DNA of 64,000 nt from Gemmatimonadota bacterium. GTDB taxonomy: Bacteria; Gemmatimonadota; Gemmatimonadetes; Gemmatimonadales; Gemmatimonadaceae. How positions within the stretch are numbered: the first letter of the stretch is position 1; the number at the start of each line of letters is the position of its first letter. This document shows positions 1 to 7,821 of the stretch, one piece after another. The DNA is taken from positions 1 through 64,000 of the forward strand of contig DAHUXM010000004.1 of the NCBI GenBank assembly GCA_027307165.1. The letters are read 5' to 3'. Under the pieces are notes generated by a model. It saw nothing but the letters and a program-made list of their open reading frames with translations. It was not told where the DNA came from and made no database searches. Position numbers and translations under genes: made by a program.

Positions 1-1008
1 GATCTGATCAGCGCCGCCGCATCGAGGGGAGCCGACCTGACCCAGCATCTGCTGGCCTTCGCCCGCCGCCAGCCGCTGCAGCCGTGCGCGACCGACGTCA
101 ACGCCATGGTCGTCGATGCGGCGCGGCTGCTGCGGCCGACGCTCGGCGCACAGATCGAAATCGAATCGATGCTGGCACACGACTCGGCGCCGGCCCTGAT
201 CGATCCCAGTCAGCTCTCGACCGCGATCCTGAACCTTGCCTTGAACGCGCGCGACGCCATGCCGGGCGGCGGCAACCTGACCATCGAGACGGCGCAGGTG
301 GAGCTCGACGCCGTGGAGGCGCGCGCCGCCGGCATCACCGCGGGCCGCTACGTCATGCTCGCCGTGCGAGACACGGGCTGCGGCATGGACGCGACCACCG
401 CATCGCGCGTCTTCGAGCCGTTCTTCACGACCAAGGAGTATGGAAAGGGAACCGGACTTGGTTTGTCGACCGCACATGGCATCATCACACAGTCCGGTGG
501 TTACATCACCGTGCGCAGCGAGCCGGGAGTCGGCGCAACATTCAAGGTCTATCTGCCGCTTGTACAGTCGGCGCCGGCGGTGAACGTCGCTACGGCACCG
601 GTGAGTACTGTTACGGGTGGCGCAGAGACAATTCTACTGGTCGAGGACGATGACGCAGTGCGCACGACGGCGACCCGCATCCTGGAACGCGCGGGCTACC
701 GGATCTACGCAGCGGCCGATGGCGGCGAGGCGCTCGCAATTCACGACAGGATCGGGCACGGCATCGACCTCCTGTTGACTGACATGATCATGCCGGAGAT
801 GAGTGGCGGCGAGCTGACGGCGCGGATCCGGGAGCGCGAGCCCAACGTCGCGGTCCTGGTGATGTCGGGCTATACCGAGCAGACGTCGCTTCGTCAGAGG
901 CTGGTCGATTCCGGAAGCGCATTCATTCAGAAACCTTTCACACCGGAAAGCCTCACAAAAAAAGTGCGCGAAGCACTGAACGCAACAGCGGTCGTACAAG
1001 CTTCGTAG
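1..1008 (+). CDS. Hybrid sensor histidine kinase with C-terminal receiver, 5' truncated
   Basis: The reading frame is open from base 1, so the N-terminal sensor part lies outside the window. The first visible residues (DLTQHLLAFARRQPL) match the end of a HisKA-type dimerisation helix. An HATPase_c domain follows, with an N-box (LNLALNARDAM), a G1 box (VRDTGCGMD), an F-box (FEPFFTTK) and a G2 box (GTGLGLST). The C-terminal part is a receiver domain with the acidic pair VEDDD, a phospho-acceptor Asp in LLLTDMIMPEM, and a Lys in QKPF. This is the usual layout of soluble PAS-type hybrid kinases that pass phosphate to their own receiver. It converges on the next gene across a short hairpin. The signal sensed cannot be told. 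Confidence 0.93.
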   Translation, partial: DLISAAASRGADLTQHLLAFARRQPLQPCATDVNAMVVDAARLLRPTLGAQIEIESMLAHDSAPALIDPSQLSTAILNLALNARDAMPGGGNLTIETAQVELDAVEARAAGITAGRYVMLAVRDTGCGMDATTASRVFEPFFTTKEYGKGTGLGLSTAHGIITQSGGYITVRSEPGVGATFKVYLPLVQSAPAVNVATAPVSTVTGGAETILLVEDDDAVRTTATRILERAGYRIYAAADGGEALAIHDRIGHGIDLLLTDMIMPEMSGGELTARIREREPNVAVLVMSGYTEQTSLRQRLVDSGSAFIQKPFTPESLTKKVREALNATAVVQAS

Positions 1009-1033
1009 CGCTGCTGCGTCTGCACGGGCGGGC

Positions 1034-1048
1034 CGACGCTATGCGTCG
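1034..1048. terminator. Short hairpin between convergent genes
   Basis: CGACGC and GCGTCG form a perfect 6-bp stem with a TAT loop, lying entirely inside the 41-base gap between two convergent stop codons. Only two T residues follow on the + strand, so it is not a classical intrinsic terminator. Its position suggests a bidirectional transcription end. Confidence 0.35.
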
Positions 1049-1049
1049 T

Positions 1050-2567
1050 TCATGCCACCGGCAGATCGAACACGATCTCGGCGCCTTGTCCCGGTTCGCT
1101 AAGTGCCCTGATCGTGCCGTGATGAGCTTCGACGATACCCCGGGCGATCGCGAGTCCCAGCCCTGCGCCCGTTCGCTCGCCATGGGTCGCCTGCCAGAAC
1201 CTGTCGAAGATGTGCGGCAAATTCTCCGGACTCACTCCCGGTCCGCTGTCACGAACGGAGAACCGAACATTGAATGGGCCATCGGCGCTCGCCGTGACGT
1301 CTATTCTTCCGCCGGCCGGTGTGAATTTCACCGCGTTTCCGATGAGATTGCTGAACACCTGTTGCAGCCGCTCGCGATCTGCCATCACGTCGGGCAGATC
1401 GGCATTGTCGCTGCAACAGTTGAGCTCTACATTTGCGGCGGCAGCGGTGGGTGCCATTGCTTCGAATGCGTCTGCGAGCAGCACTTCCGGCGCGATCGGT
1501 TCACTGACGACGGAGAATCCCCCCGCTTCGATTCGTGAAACGTCGAGCAGGTCCTGAATCAGCCGGTTTGCGCGATCGACCGCGCGCCGTATGATCTGCG
1601 TCTGTTGAAGTGCCGCCTCAGGCAGCTCCGGAAGAAACACATCCGCCAGATACGATGCGCTGAGTACGATCGTGTGCAGCGGATTGCGCAGATCGTGCGA
1701 GACGATCGCCAGTACGTCATTCCGCGCCTGAGTCGCGCGTTGGGCGGCGCGATACAGTCGCACGTTCTCGAGCGCGCCACCAACCAGACGCGCAAGCTGA
1801 TTCACTACCGCGGCGTCGCTCCCGCGGTTTGCCCAAACCTCCAGCATGATCGCGCCGATGGGTTCATCGCCGCGACCGGGGAGAGGAACCTCTATTGGCG
1901 AGGATATGTCCCGCCGCGCATCACCGTGCACCGAGTACCAGCCGCCTTTGTCATCATCATCGGAGAGATCGGTCACCGCGCTGCCGCCAAGTGTGACACA
2001 TGCCGCCGGCGCGCCTGTGATCAGGCATGCGTGCATGGCGGCCGCGTCCAGCAGGTCACGAACGTTCTCCGCCCGGTTGACGGCGACCGCTGCGTCAGCC
2101 AACCCCACCAGCTGATTCGCGTAACGCTCATGTGCCGCCCGGGCCGCGTCCGCGTGGCGCTCCGCCGCGGCCAGTCGAACGGCTGAGCGTACTACCTGTC
2201 CGATACGTTCCGCCGAGACGGTCGACTTGGCGACGTAATCCGTGGCACCGGCCTTCATTGCATCGAGTACCGTTTGCTCATCACCGAATCCCGTCAGCAC
2301 TATGACTGGAGTATTCACGCCAGCCGTCCGCACGTCGCGCAACAACGCCACACCGTCACTATCGGGCAGACGGAAATCGAAGAAGGCACAGTCGAACGAC
2401 TTGCTCGTGATCTGCGTGAACGCTTCGCGTGCGCGCTCCGCTTCGACGATCACGAGCTCGCCGAGGTTTGCCTTGCCGAGCGCGCGACGAAGCGCGAGCC
2501 GATCCACCTCGTCATCGTCAACGAGCAGGATGGACAGCGGTTGCGTGCTCAACGCAGGATCGGGCAC
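1050..2567 (-). CDS. Receiver-GAF-histidine kinase fusion
   Basis: This 505-residue soluble protein begins with a receiver domain (about 10-130; acidic triad LLVDDDE, phospho-acceptor D64 in FFDFRLPD, K114). A GAF-like linker region follows (about 150-275), then HisKA with H291 in AIVSHDLRNPLH, then HATPase_c with an RDSGPGV box and a GAGLGLAI box. There are no membrane segments. A receiver in front of a kinase allows the kinase to be gated by an upstream phosphodonor. The gene is the last of a three-gene minus-strand set and lies 18 bases after the single-domain receiver gene, so the CHASE3 kinase, receiver and this kinase may form one relay. That wiring is inference. Confidence 0.92.
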   Translation of the reverse strand: MPDPALSTQPLSILLVDDDEVDRLALRRALGKANLGELVIVEAERAREAFTQITSKSFDCAFFDFRLPDSDGVALLRDVRTAGVNTPVIVLTGFGDEQTVLDAMKAGATDYVAKSTVSAERIGQVVRSAVRLAAAERHADAARAAHERYANQLVGLADAAVAVNRAENVRDLLDAAAMHACLITGAPAACVTLGGSAVTDLSDDDDKGGWYSVHGDARRDISSPIEVPLPGRGDEPIGAIMLEVWANRGSDAAVVNQLARLVGGALENVRLYRAAQRATQARNDVLAIVSHDLRNPLHTIVLSASYLADVFLPELPEAALQQTQIIRRAVDRANRLIQDLLDVSRIEAGGFSVVSEPIAPEVLLADAFEAMAPTAAAANVELNCCSDNADLPDVMADRERLQQVFSNLIGNAVKFTPAGGRIDVTASADGPFNVRFSVRDSGPGVSPENLPHIFDRFWQATHGERTGAGLGLAIARGIVEAHHGTIRALSEPGQGAEIVFDLPVA

Positions 2568-2585
2568 GAGGTCATCAGCGACGTC

Positions 2586-3014
2586 TCAACGCAGCTCGGG
2601 CAGTTCGACCAGAGCCCAGTACTTGTTGAGTGCCGCCATGACGTCCACGAAGTTGACGAACGTCACCGGCTTGAGCAGATATCCGGCCACATTCAGATCG
2701 TATGCCTGTATCTTGTCTCGATCGTCGTCCGACGTGGTCAGCACTACGACAGGCGTTGAACGCAGCGCTGGATCCTTCCGGAGCTCGCGGAGGAACTCGA
2801 TTCCGTTCATCCTCGGCATGTTGAGATCCAGCAGCACGAGCCGTCGATCCTTCGGCACGGTGTTGCTGCGAAGCAGCTCCAGACCTTCGAGCCCGTTGTG
2901 CGCCACGAACACCGGGTTCGTCACGTGCGCGCGCTCCAGCGCTCGCCGGACATTCATTACGTCGATCTCGTCGTCCTCGACGAGAACCAGATTCAGCGTT
3001 CGTTCGATGCTCAT
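2586..3014 (-). CDS. Single-domain response regulator (Rcp1 type)
   Basis: The 142-residue product is one receiver domain of the Rcp1/CheY-like class that often accompanies phytochrome-like or CHASE3 kinases. It has the acidic cluster VEDDEID, a phospho-acceptor Asp in VLLDLNMPRMNG, and the switch Thr and Lys in VLTTSDDD and LLKPVTF. There is no output domain. I chose the ATG at 3014 (MSIERT) because it overlaps the stop codon of the upstream kinase in an ATGA arrangement, a sign of translational coupling. An upstream ATG at 3047 would add 11 residues unlike any receiver. It is probably phosphorylated by the adjacent CHASE3-PAS kinase. Confidence 0.9.
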   Translation of the reverse strand: MSIERTLNLVLVEDDEIDVMNVRRALERAHVTNPVFVAHNGLEGLELLRSNTVPKDRRLVLLDLNMPRMNGIEFLRELRKDPALRSTPVVVLTTSDDDRDKIQAYDLNVAGYLLKPVTFVNFVDVMAALNKYWALVELPELR

Positions 3015-5002
3015 GCTGCCGTTGTCTCCTCGGTGCTCTTGGGCCACTCAAAAGTGAAAATCGCGCCTTCTCCGAGCGCGGAATGTACGGTAACCGATCC
3101 ACCGTGCAGCTCGACCGTCTTCTTTACGACGGATAGTCCTATGCCAGTACCCTCGACCCGGTCACGCGATTCGAGCGTCTGGAAGATCCCGAAGATCCGA
3201 TCGTGATATTCCGGCTCGATGCCGGGGCCGTTGTCAGCCACACTGAATGCATACATGCTGCCGGCATCGCGCGACGACACAGTGATTCGGGCGCCCGGAC
3301 GCCGGTTGTACTTGATCGCGTTGTTGATGAGGTTCATGAAAACCTGTTGAAGTGGCGTGCGCTCGGTCGCGATCGTCGGCATGCCAGGTTCGATCGTGAC
3401 AGTGACGTCTGGCGGTGGTGCCAGCAGGTCGACCACCTCCTTCACGAGCAATCCCACGTCGACCTGCTCGGCCGCCGAGCGCACGCGGCCGGCGCGGGAG
3501 TACTGCAGAATGCCGTCGATCAGCGCTTCAAGGCGCTGCACGCGGCCTCGCACGAGTGCCATCTTCTCCGACACGTCCGGCGGAACGCTCTCGCCCAGGT
3601 CCTCTTCGATCCACTGCGACAGGTTCGCGATGCCGCGTAGCGGCGCCTTGAGATCGTGCGATGCAACGTATGCGAACTGGTCCAGCTCCTGATTGCTGCG
3701 TGCAAGCGCGCCGATGAGACGCTCGCGCTCACGCTCGGCGCGCTTGCGAGCGGTGATGTCGTTGAAGGCGATCACCGCTCCAACAGTTTGTCCGCCGCTC
3801 AGGATTGGCGACGACGTGTACTCCACCGGCACCGCCCGGCCGGCACGAGTCCAGAATACCTCATCGGCGATTCGGACCGAAGTTCCATCGAGCATGGCCT
3901 TGTGTATCGGACATTGCTCGAGCGGATACGGAGATCCGTCGGCGTGGTGATGGTGCAGCACCTCATGTATGTTCCTGCCGAGTAATTCATTACGCTCGTA
4001 GCCGAGCAGCTGCGCGCCGGACGCGTTGACGAAGGTACACACGCCAGCGGCGTCCATTCCGAAAATCGACTCGTCCGTCGACTGCAGCAGTTGCTCGAAG
4101 CGCACACGCGCACTCTCCGCTGCGGTGTTCGCCTGTTGCAGGTCATCGTTGCTGGCCGCGAGCCTGTCGGTGAGCGATTGCGACCTGGTCAGCTCGTCTC
4201 CCAGCTCCGTCGATTGTTCCTCGATCGTATCCTTGGCCTCTTCCAGTTGCTTTATCCCGCTGCGCAGCCAGAGCATCGTGAGAATGGAGAGCGTGGCTGC
4301 GAGCAGACTGCCGATGACCGTCACGAGCGTTACGGCGCGCTTTCGGCTGTTGTAGATGTTGATGCGCTCCGTGAGCTGCTCTGACTGCGTCTCTTCCATC
4401 TCGTCGATCATGCTGCGTGCACGGTGCGTCAACTCGGCGCCGCGGCCCGTCATGACGATCTTGAGCGCTGAGTCGCGATTGCCCGATTGCGTCAACACTA
4501 CCGTTTCGTTCATCGTCACCAGCTTGGCGTCGGCTATGAGCGCCAGCGAATCGATGCGACTCTGCTGCAGCGGACTGTCTCCGGTGAGTGCGCGGATCGA
4601 TGCAATCTCGTGGTCCAGGTCCGTGCGCGCGGAAGTGTACGGTGCGAGGTAGTTGGTGTCCTGCGTGATGAGGTAGCCGCGCTGGCCTGTTTCGGCGTTC
4701 ACGATGGTCGTGAGAGCGCGCTCCAACTGCACCCGAACCATCTCTGAGTGCTCGACCGCGGCCGCAGCGTTGGTCGATTGCCGCAGGGCATAGAGCGACG
4801 CGACGCCTACGAGCAGAATTACGAGTGCCACCCCGAGGGCGGCTGTGAGCTTGAGACGAAGCGACACGTCGGATTGAGTAGAATTGGCGCGCGAGGGAAT
4901 TCGCCGCTGGCTGGTGCGCCCGGCATGTCCCGGGTTGGCCAGCCTTCGAGGCTGGGATAACGCTATAATTGGGCCTGACTGACCAACTTCAGATGCAACC
5001 AC
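3011..5002 (-). CDS. CHASE3-PAS sensor histidine kinase
   Basis: This inner-membrane kinase of up to 663 residues has a first transmembrane helix at about 49-72, a CHASE3-type sensor at about 75-215 (ETGQRGYLIT motif), a second helix at about 224-246, a coiled coil, a PAS domain at about 300-420, HisKA with H449 in YVASHDLKAPLRG, and an HATPase_c domain (NLINNAIKYN, ADNGPGIEP, GTGIGLSVVKK). The long N-terminal extension is unusual: a GTG at codon 46 (SLRLKLTAALG) may be the true start, and the ATG at 5002 would place the gene over the start region of the divergent hydrolase. The stop overlaps the receiver gene by 4 bases. Confidence 0.92.
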   Translation of the reverse strand: MVASEVGQSGPIIALSQPRRLANPGHAGRTSQRRIPSRANSTQSDVSLRLKLTAALGVALVILLVGVASLYALRQSTNAAAAVEHSEMVRVQLERALTTIVNAETGQRGYLITQDTNYLAPYTSARTDLDHEIASIRALTGDSPLQQSRIDSLALIADAKLVTMNETVVLTQSGNRDSALKIVMTGRGAELTHRARSMIDEMEETQSEQLTERINIYNSRKRAVTLVTVIGSLLAATLSILTMLWLRSGIKQLEEAKDTIEEQSTELGDELTRSQSLTDRLAASNDDLQQANTAAESARVRFEQLLQSTDESIFGMDAAGVCTFVNASGAQLLGYERNELLGRNIHEVLHHHHADGSPYPLEQCPIHKAMLDGTSVRIADEVFWTRAGRAVPVEYTSSPILSGGQTVGAVIAFNDITARKRAERERERLIGALARSNQELDQFAYVASHDLKAPLRGIANLSQWIEEDLGESVPPDVSEKMALVRGRVQRLEALIDGILQYSRAGRVRSAAEQVDVGLLVKEVVDLLAPPPDVTVTIEPGMPTIATERTPLQQVFMNLINNAIKYNRRPGARITVSSRDAGSMYAFSVADNGPGIEPEYHDRIFGIFQTLESRDRVEGTGIGLSVVKKTVELHGGSVTVHSALGEGAIFTFEWPKSTEETTAA
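4964..4969 (+). promoter_or_regulatory. Perfect -10 element (TATAAT) upstream of the hydrolase
   Basis: TATAAT sits 24 bases before the ATG at 4993. No well-spaced consensus -35 hexamer is seen; TTGGCC at 4935-4940 is too far away. It overlaps the N-terminal coding extension of the divergent kinase, which supports a shorter kinase start. Confidence 0.4.
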
Positions 5003-5679
5003 TTACACCGATCCATTTTCCGGTCGTAAAGACCGCGCGCTACTATCAGATAGGCACTCCGAACCCTCTCGTTCGGGACGTGTGGGCAGTTCTGCACGGC
5101 TTCAGCCAGCTGGCGGCTGATTTTGCCGTCCCGTTCCAGCCCCTGGAAGCCGATTCGCGGCTGATAGCGGTGCCGGAGGGCCTATCAAAGTTCTACCTCG
5201 ATACGCGGCCAGGTCATTCGGGCGCCAGCAAGGTCGGCGCGCTGTGGCTGACCCGCGAGGACAGGGAAACGGAGATAGTGGACATTGTCAACTATCTTGA
5301 CAGGCTGTACGAGCGGATACTGGAGGAGCTGGCGAACCGTGGGGTGGACCGCGACCAGATCCGGGTGCATGCGCTCGGCTTCTCGCAGGGCGGGCCGGCG
5401 GTTTGCCGGTGGGCGGCGCGCGGGGCGGCGGTGGTCGATCATCTGGTTCCATGGGCCCACGCCATCCCTCAGGACGTGGATCTGCGTGCGCTCGCCGAGC
5501 GAAGACCGCGCCTGACGATCGACATGGTGTACGGGACTCGGGACAGGTTCATCGGCGAGGACGCGGTGGAAGAGCAGCGCGCCGTTCTCGAGAGCAGCGG
5601 GGTACCATACGCGATGCATCCGTTCAATGGCGGCCACTCGCTGAACCTGGCAATGCTGCGCCAGCTCATGGGTGAATGA
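4993..5679 (+). CDS. Alpha/beta hydrolase of the carboxylesterase/phospholipase family
   Basis: The 228-residue product has the nucleophile elbow GFSQGG of the phospholipase/carboxylesterase (PF02230-like) family. The probable Asp lies in MVYGTRDRFIG and the His in FNGGHSLN near the C-terminus, so the full Ser-Asp-His triad is present. No signal peptide is visible, so it is probably a cytosolic esterase acting on short acyl esters. The substrate cannot be told. An upstream TTG at 4969 would add eight residues, but it falls directly at the TATAAT element, so I prefer the ATG at 4993. Confidence 0.82.
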   Translation: MQPLTPIHFPVVKTARYYQIGTPNPLVRDVWAVLHGFSQLAADFAVPFQPLEADSRLIAVPEGLSKFYLDTRPGHSGASKVGALWLTREDRETEIVDIVNYLDRLYERILEELANRGVDRDQIRVHALGFSQGGPAVCRWAARGAAVVDHLVPWAHAIPQDVDLRALAERRPRLTIDMVYGTRDRFIGEDAVEEQRAVLESSGVPYAMHPFNGGHSLNLAMLRQLMGE

Positions 5680-5746
5680 CGCACGGATGGGGTGGGAAGG
5701 AGGCGGGGAGCCGGTTAGGTTTGGAGACTGACTGTTGGCAGTGAAC

Positions 5747-5818
5747 GGCACCGTGGCCAAGTGGTAAGGCGGGAGACTGCAAATCTCCTATTCGTCGGTT
5801 CGATTCCGACCGGTGCCT
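5747..5818 (+). tRNA. tRNA-Cys (anticodon GCA)
   Basis: All four arms fold. The acceptor stem pairs GGCACCG (5747-5753) with CGGTGCC (5811-5817). The anticodon stem pairs GGAGA with TCTCC around the loop CTGCAAA (anticodon GCA at 5779-5781). The T stem pairs GTCGG with CCGAC around TTCGATT. The discriminator base is T, as expected for bacterial tRNA-Cys. CCA is not encoded (TCT follows), so it must be added after transcription. The gene is 72 nt long and stands alone. Confidence 0.97.
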
Positions 5819-6063
5819 CTGAGCTAGTGATTATGAGTGTCCCTCAACACCCCCCAGGGACATGGCAAGTCCAATTTGGCACTGCGCGTCAGATCCGCCC
5901 GGATAAACATCTGACGAGTGACCAAGCAGCCTTTCGTTCGTTACTACAGAGATAGGCTACACGCGGCAATACCAGTAACTACGAAATGCCCAAGCTCCTT
6001 ACGTCAACTGATAGATGCCTCAGGCATCCGTCCCCCTCCGAACCGCGAGCAATTGCCGCCGGC
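5819..6063. other. Intergenic stretch after tRNA-Cys
   Basis: No gene is supported here. A 7-bp stem (TGTCCCT 5838-5844 with AGGGACA 5856-5862) follows the tRNA but has no T-run. A second perfect inverted repeat, GATGCC-TCA-GGCATC (6014-6028), lies ahead of the pilin genes. Either could be a processing or termination structure. The pilin operon promoter presumably lies here, but I see no convincing hexamers. Confidence 0.4.
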
Positions 6064-6513
6064 ATGGGCCCGACGCGCCATAGGCGCGGCTTCACCATGT
6101 TCGAGCTGGTTCTCGCGCTGTCGATCATCGCAATTACGACCGCGATGGCTGCGCCGCGGGTGAACGTGATGCTGCGACGCCAGAAGGTGGATCGTGCGAG
6201 TCAGGTCGTCGCTTCTGATATTCGCGCAGCATTTACATCGGCCGCGCGTGGTAGAGTACCGGTTCGTGTCGACTTCGTTTTCGCGAGCCGACGTTACGCG
6301 ATCACCAATCGCGTTACCGGCGATACCATCATCCAGCGCGACCTGAGCAGTGGAGATCTTGACGTCGGCAGTCTGGACGGCTCCAACGCGTCGCTCCAGG
6401 TATTCCCCAGCGGCATTGCGACTTCCCCCGACACCATTCGCATCGGTGATGCCGCGGCATATGTTCGGCGCATCGCCATTTCTCGCGCCGGCGCAGTGAG
6501 GGTACTCCCATGA
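6064..6513 (+). CDS. Prepilin-like protein, GspH/FimT type
   Basis: The 149-residue product has a class III signal: a short basic leader ending in RRG, then FTMFELVLALSII, with the G/F prepilin-peptidase site and Glu at +5. The C-terminal domain matches the GspH/FimT minor-pseudopilin pattern in length. It would be cleaved and N-methylated by a prepilin peptidase and assembled into the tip of a type IV pilus or type II secretion pseudopilus. The ATG at 6064 gives a 9-residue leader; an ATG at 5986 would give a leader of 35 residues, too long for this class. It is the first of four coupled pilin-like genes. Confidence 0.85.
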   Translation: MGPTRHRRGFTMFELVLALSIIAITTAMAAPRVNVMLRRQKVDRASQVVASDIRAAFTSAARGRVPVRVDFVFASRRYAITNRVTGDTIIQRDLSSGDLDVGSLDGSNASLQVFPSGIATSPDTIRIGDAAAYVRRIAISRAGAVRVLP

Positions 6514-6914
6514 ACGAACGTGGCAATCAACGCTCGATGAGCAGCGATCGTGCTGGCTTCTCGATTCTGGAAATACTGATCGCGCTCGTAGTACTGACCG
6601 TCGCTGTGATGTCGCTGAGCACCGTTTCCCTCGCGGCTGCGCGTCAGGGGCGCCGCATATCGGGCCGCTCTTTCGAGATCGGATTGCTGACTCAGGAGAT
6701 AGATCGTGCGGTCGCGGCTCCAATCGAGAGTCTCGCCGTCAAAATCGGGCAGACGCGGTTGGACACGCCTGTCGTGGCCGCTCCGTGGACGTACGCTCGT
6801 CGAGTTACGATCAGTGGTCGTGCCGATTCGCTCACGGTTGGCGTCACCATCCTACCGCTCAGTCCGTTACAGCGCCCCGACAGCATCGCCCAGACAGTAC
6901 TTCGTACTCGCTGA
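6510..6914 (+). CDS. Prepilin-like protein, GspI/PilV type
   Basis: The 134-residue product starts inside the previous stop codon (ATGA overlap). A 16-residue leader ends in RAG and is followed by FSILEILIALVVL, giving a G/F prepilin-peptidase site with Glu at +5 and one hydrophobic helix. The small C-terminal domain has no motif I recognise. Position two in the cluster and the strong IALVVLTVAVMS helix fit GspI/PilV minor pilins. The start fits coupling to the gspH-type gene. Confidence 0.82.
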   Translation: MNERGNQRSMSSDRAGFSILEILIALVVLTVAVMSLSTVSLAAARQGRRISGRSFEIGLLTQEIDRAVAAPIESLAVKIGQTRLDTPVVAAPWTYARRVTISGRADSLTVGVTILPLSPLQRPDSIAQTVLRTR

Positions 6915-6927
6915 CGGTAGCCATACA

Positions 6928-7821
6928 ATGAAATCACCGCTTCAGTCCCGGCGTGGCGTCACGCTCATCGAGCTCATGGTCGCACTCATACTCCTTGGGC
7001 TCGTTTCGACGTCACTGATGCAGATCATTCGAAGCCAGATACATTTTACCGACGCACAGGGCAGTGCCAATCAGGCACGGTACATATCACGCGCCAGCTT
7101 GAATCTGCTGCTCTCCGATGTTCGGATGGTGGACGCGGACAGCGGCATCGTCATGGCGACTCCGGATTCGTTTACCGTTGTCGCCCCATATGCTACGGGG
7201 ATCGTGTGCGGCACGAGCACTACCGGAACCGCATCGGTGATTGCACTGCTGCCCTACGATAGCGTTGCGTACTCCGAAGGAGGCTACTCGGGATACGCCT
7301 ACGTCGATACCACGACCACAGGCACTGCATTCCGCCAGGTGTACCAGTACAAGTTCGGCGGCCCGGCACCCATCAGGCTCGATTCCGCCAGCGTCGCATC
7401 GTCCGCGCCATGCAATACCTCGAACGATGTAGTCCGCATCTTCCAGTCGAGCGCCGTCGCAGTTCAACCTGTCGCGCCGGTGCAGGCCCAGTACCAGGCG
7501 GCCATGCTGGTTCGGCGCATCACGTACGCCTTTCGCCCATCCGCTTCCGTGATAGGGTCTCGCGGACTGTTTCGAACCGTCCTCAATGGAACTCACGGCT
7601 CCGAGGAAATTGCCGCGCCATTCGACACCAGCGCGCGATTCATGTACTACCTCAACACGGGCGCCAAGAGTACTTCAGTAGCGGGAGCTTCGCTGAACAC
7701 CATTCGTGGGATTGAACTGCAGCTGAACGGAAAGAGCGATCACACGGTGCAGGGAGCTTCGCGTCCGGAAGCCGCCCCCTTGACGACAGCAATCTTCTTC
7801 AAGAACAGGCCCGTCCAGTGA
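6928..7821 (+). CDS. Prepilin-like protein, GspJ/PilW type
   Basis: The 297-residue product begins MKSPLQSRRG followed by VTLIELMVALILLG: a class III signal with a G/V cleavage site and Glu at +5. Its larger size and third position fit GspJ/PilW. The soluble part is rich in Ser, Thr, Tyr and Val, as is common in surface pilins. It starts 13 bases after the previous gene. The stop is coupled to the next gene by a GTGA overlap. The open frame extends upstream to 6706, but only the ATG at 6928 gives a sensible prepilin leader. Confidence 0.83.
   Translation: MKSPLQSRRGVTLIELMVALILLGLVSTSLMQIIRSQIHFTDAQGSANQARYISRASLNLLLSDVRMVDADSGIVMATPDSFTVVAPYATGIVCGTSTTGTASVIALLPYDSVAYSEGGYSGYAYVDTTTTGTAFRQVYQYKFGGPAPIRLDSASVASSAPCNTSNDVVRIFQSSAVAVQPVAPVQAQYQAAMLVRRITYAFRPSASVIGSRGLFRTVLNGTHGSEEIAAPFDTSARFMYYLNTGAKSTSVAGASLNTIRGIELQLNGKSDHTVQGASRPEAAPLTTAIFFKNRPVQ

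Noticed and set aside
5747..5818. tRNA-Cys as attachment site of an integrated element
   Set aside because: No integrase, no repeated 3' tRNA end and no change in gene type are seen on either side.
6014..6028. Inverted repeat GATGCC-TCA-GGCATC as a terminator of the tRNA
   Set aside because: No T-run follows and it lies about 195 bases after the tRNA; its role is not clear.
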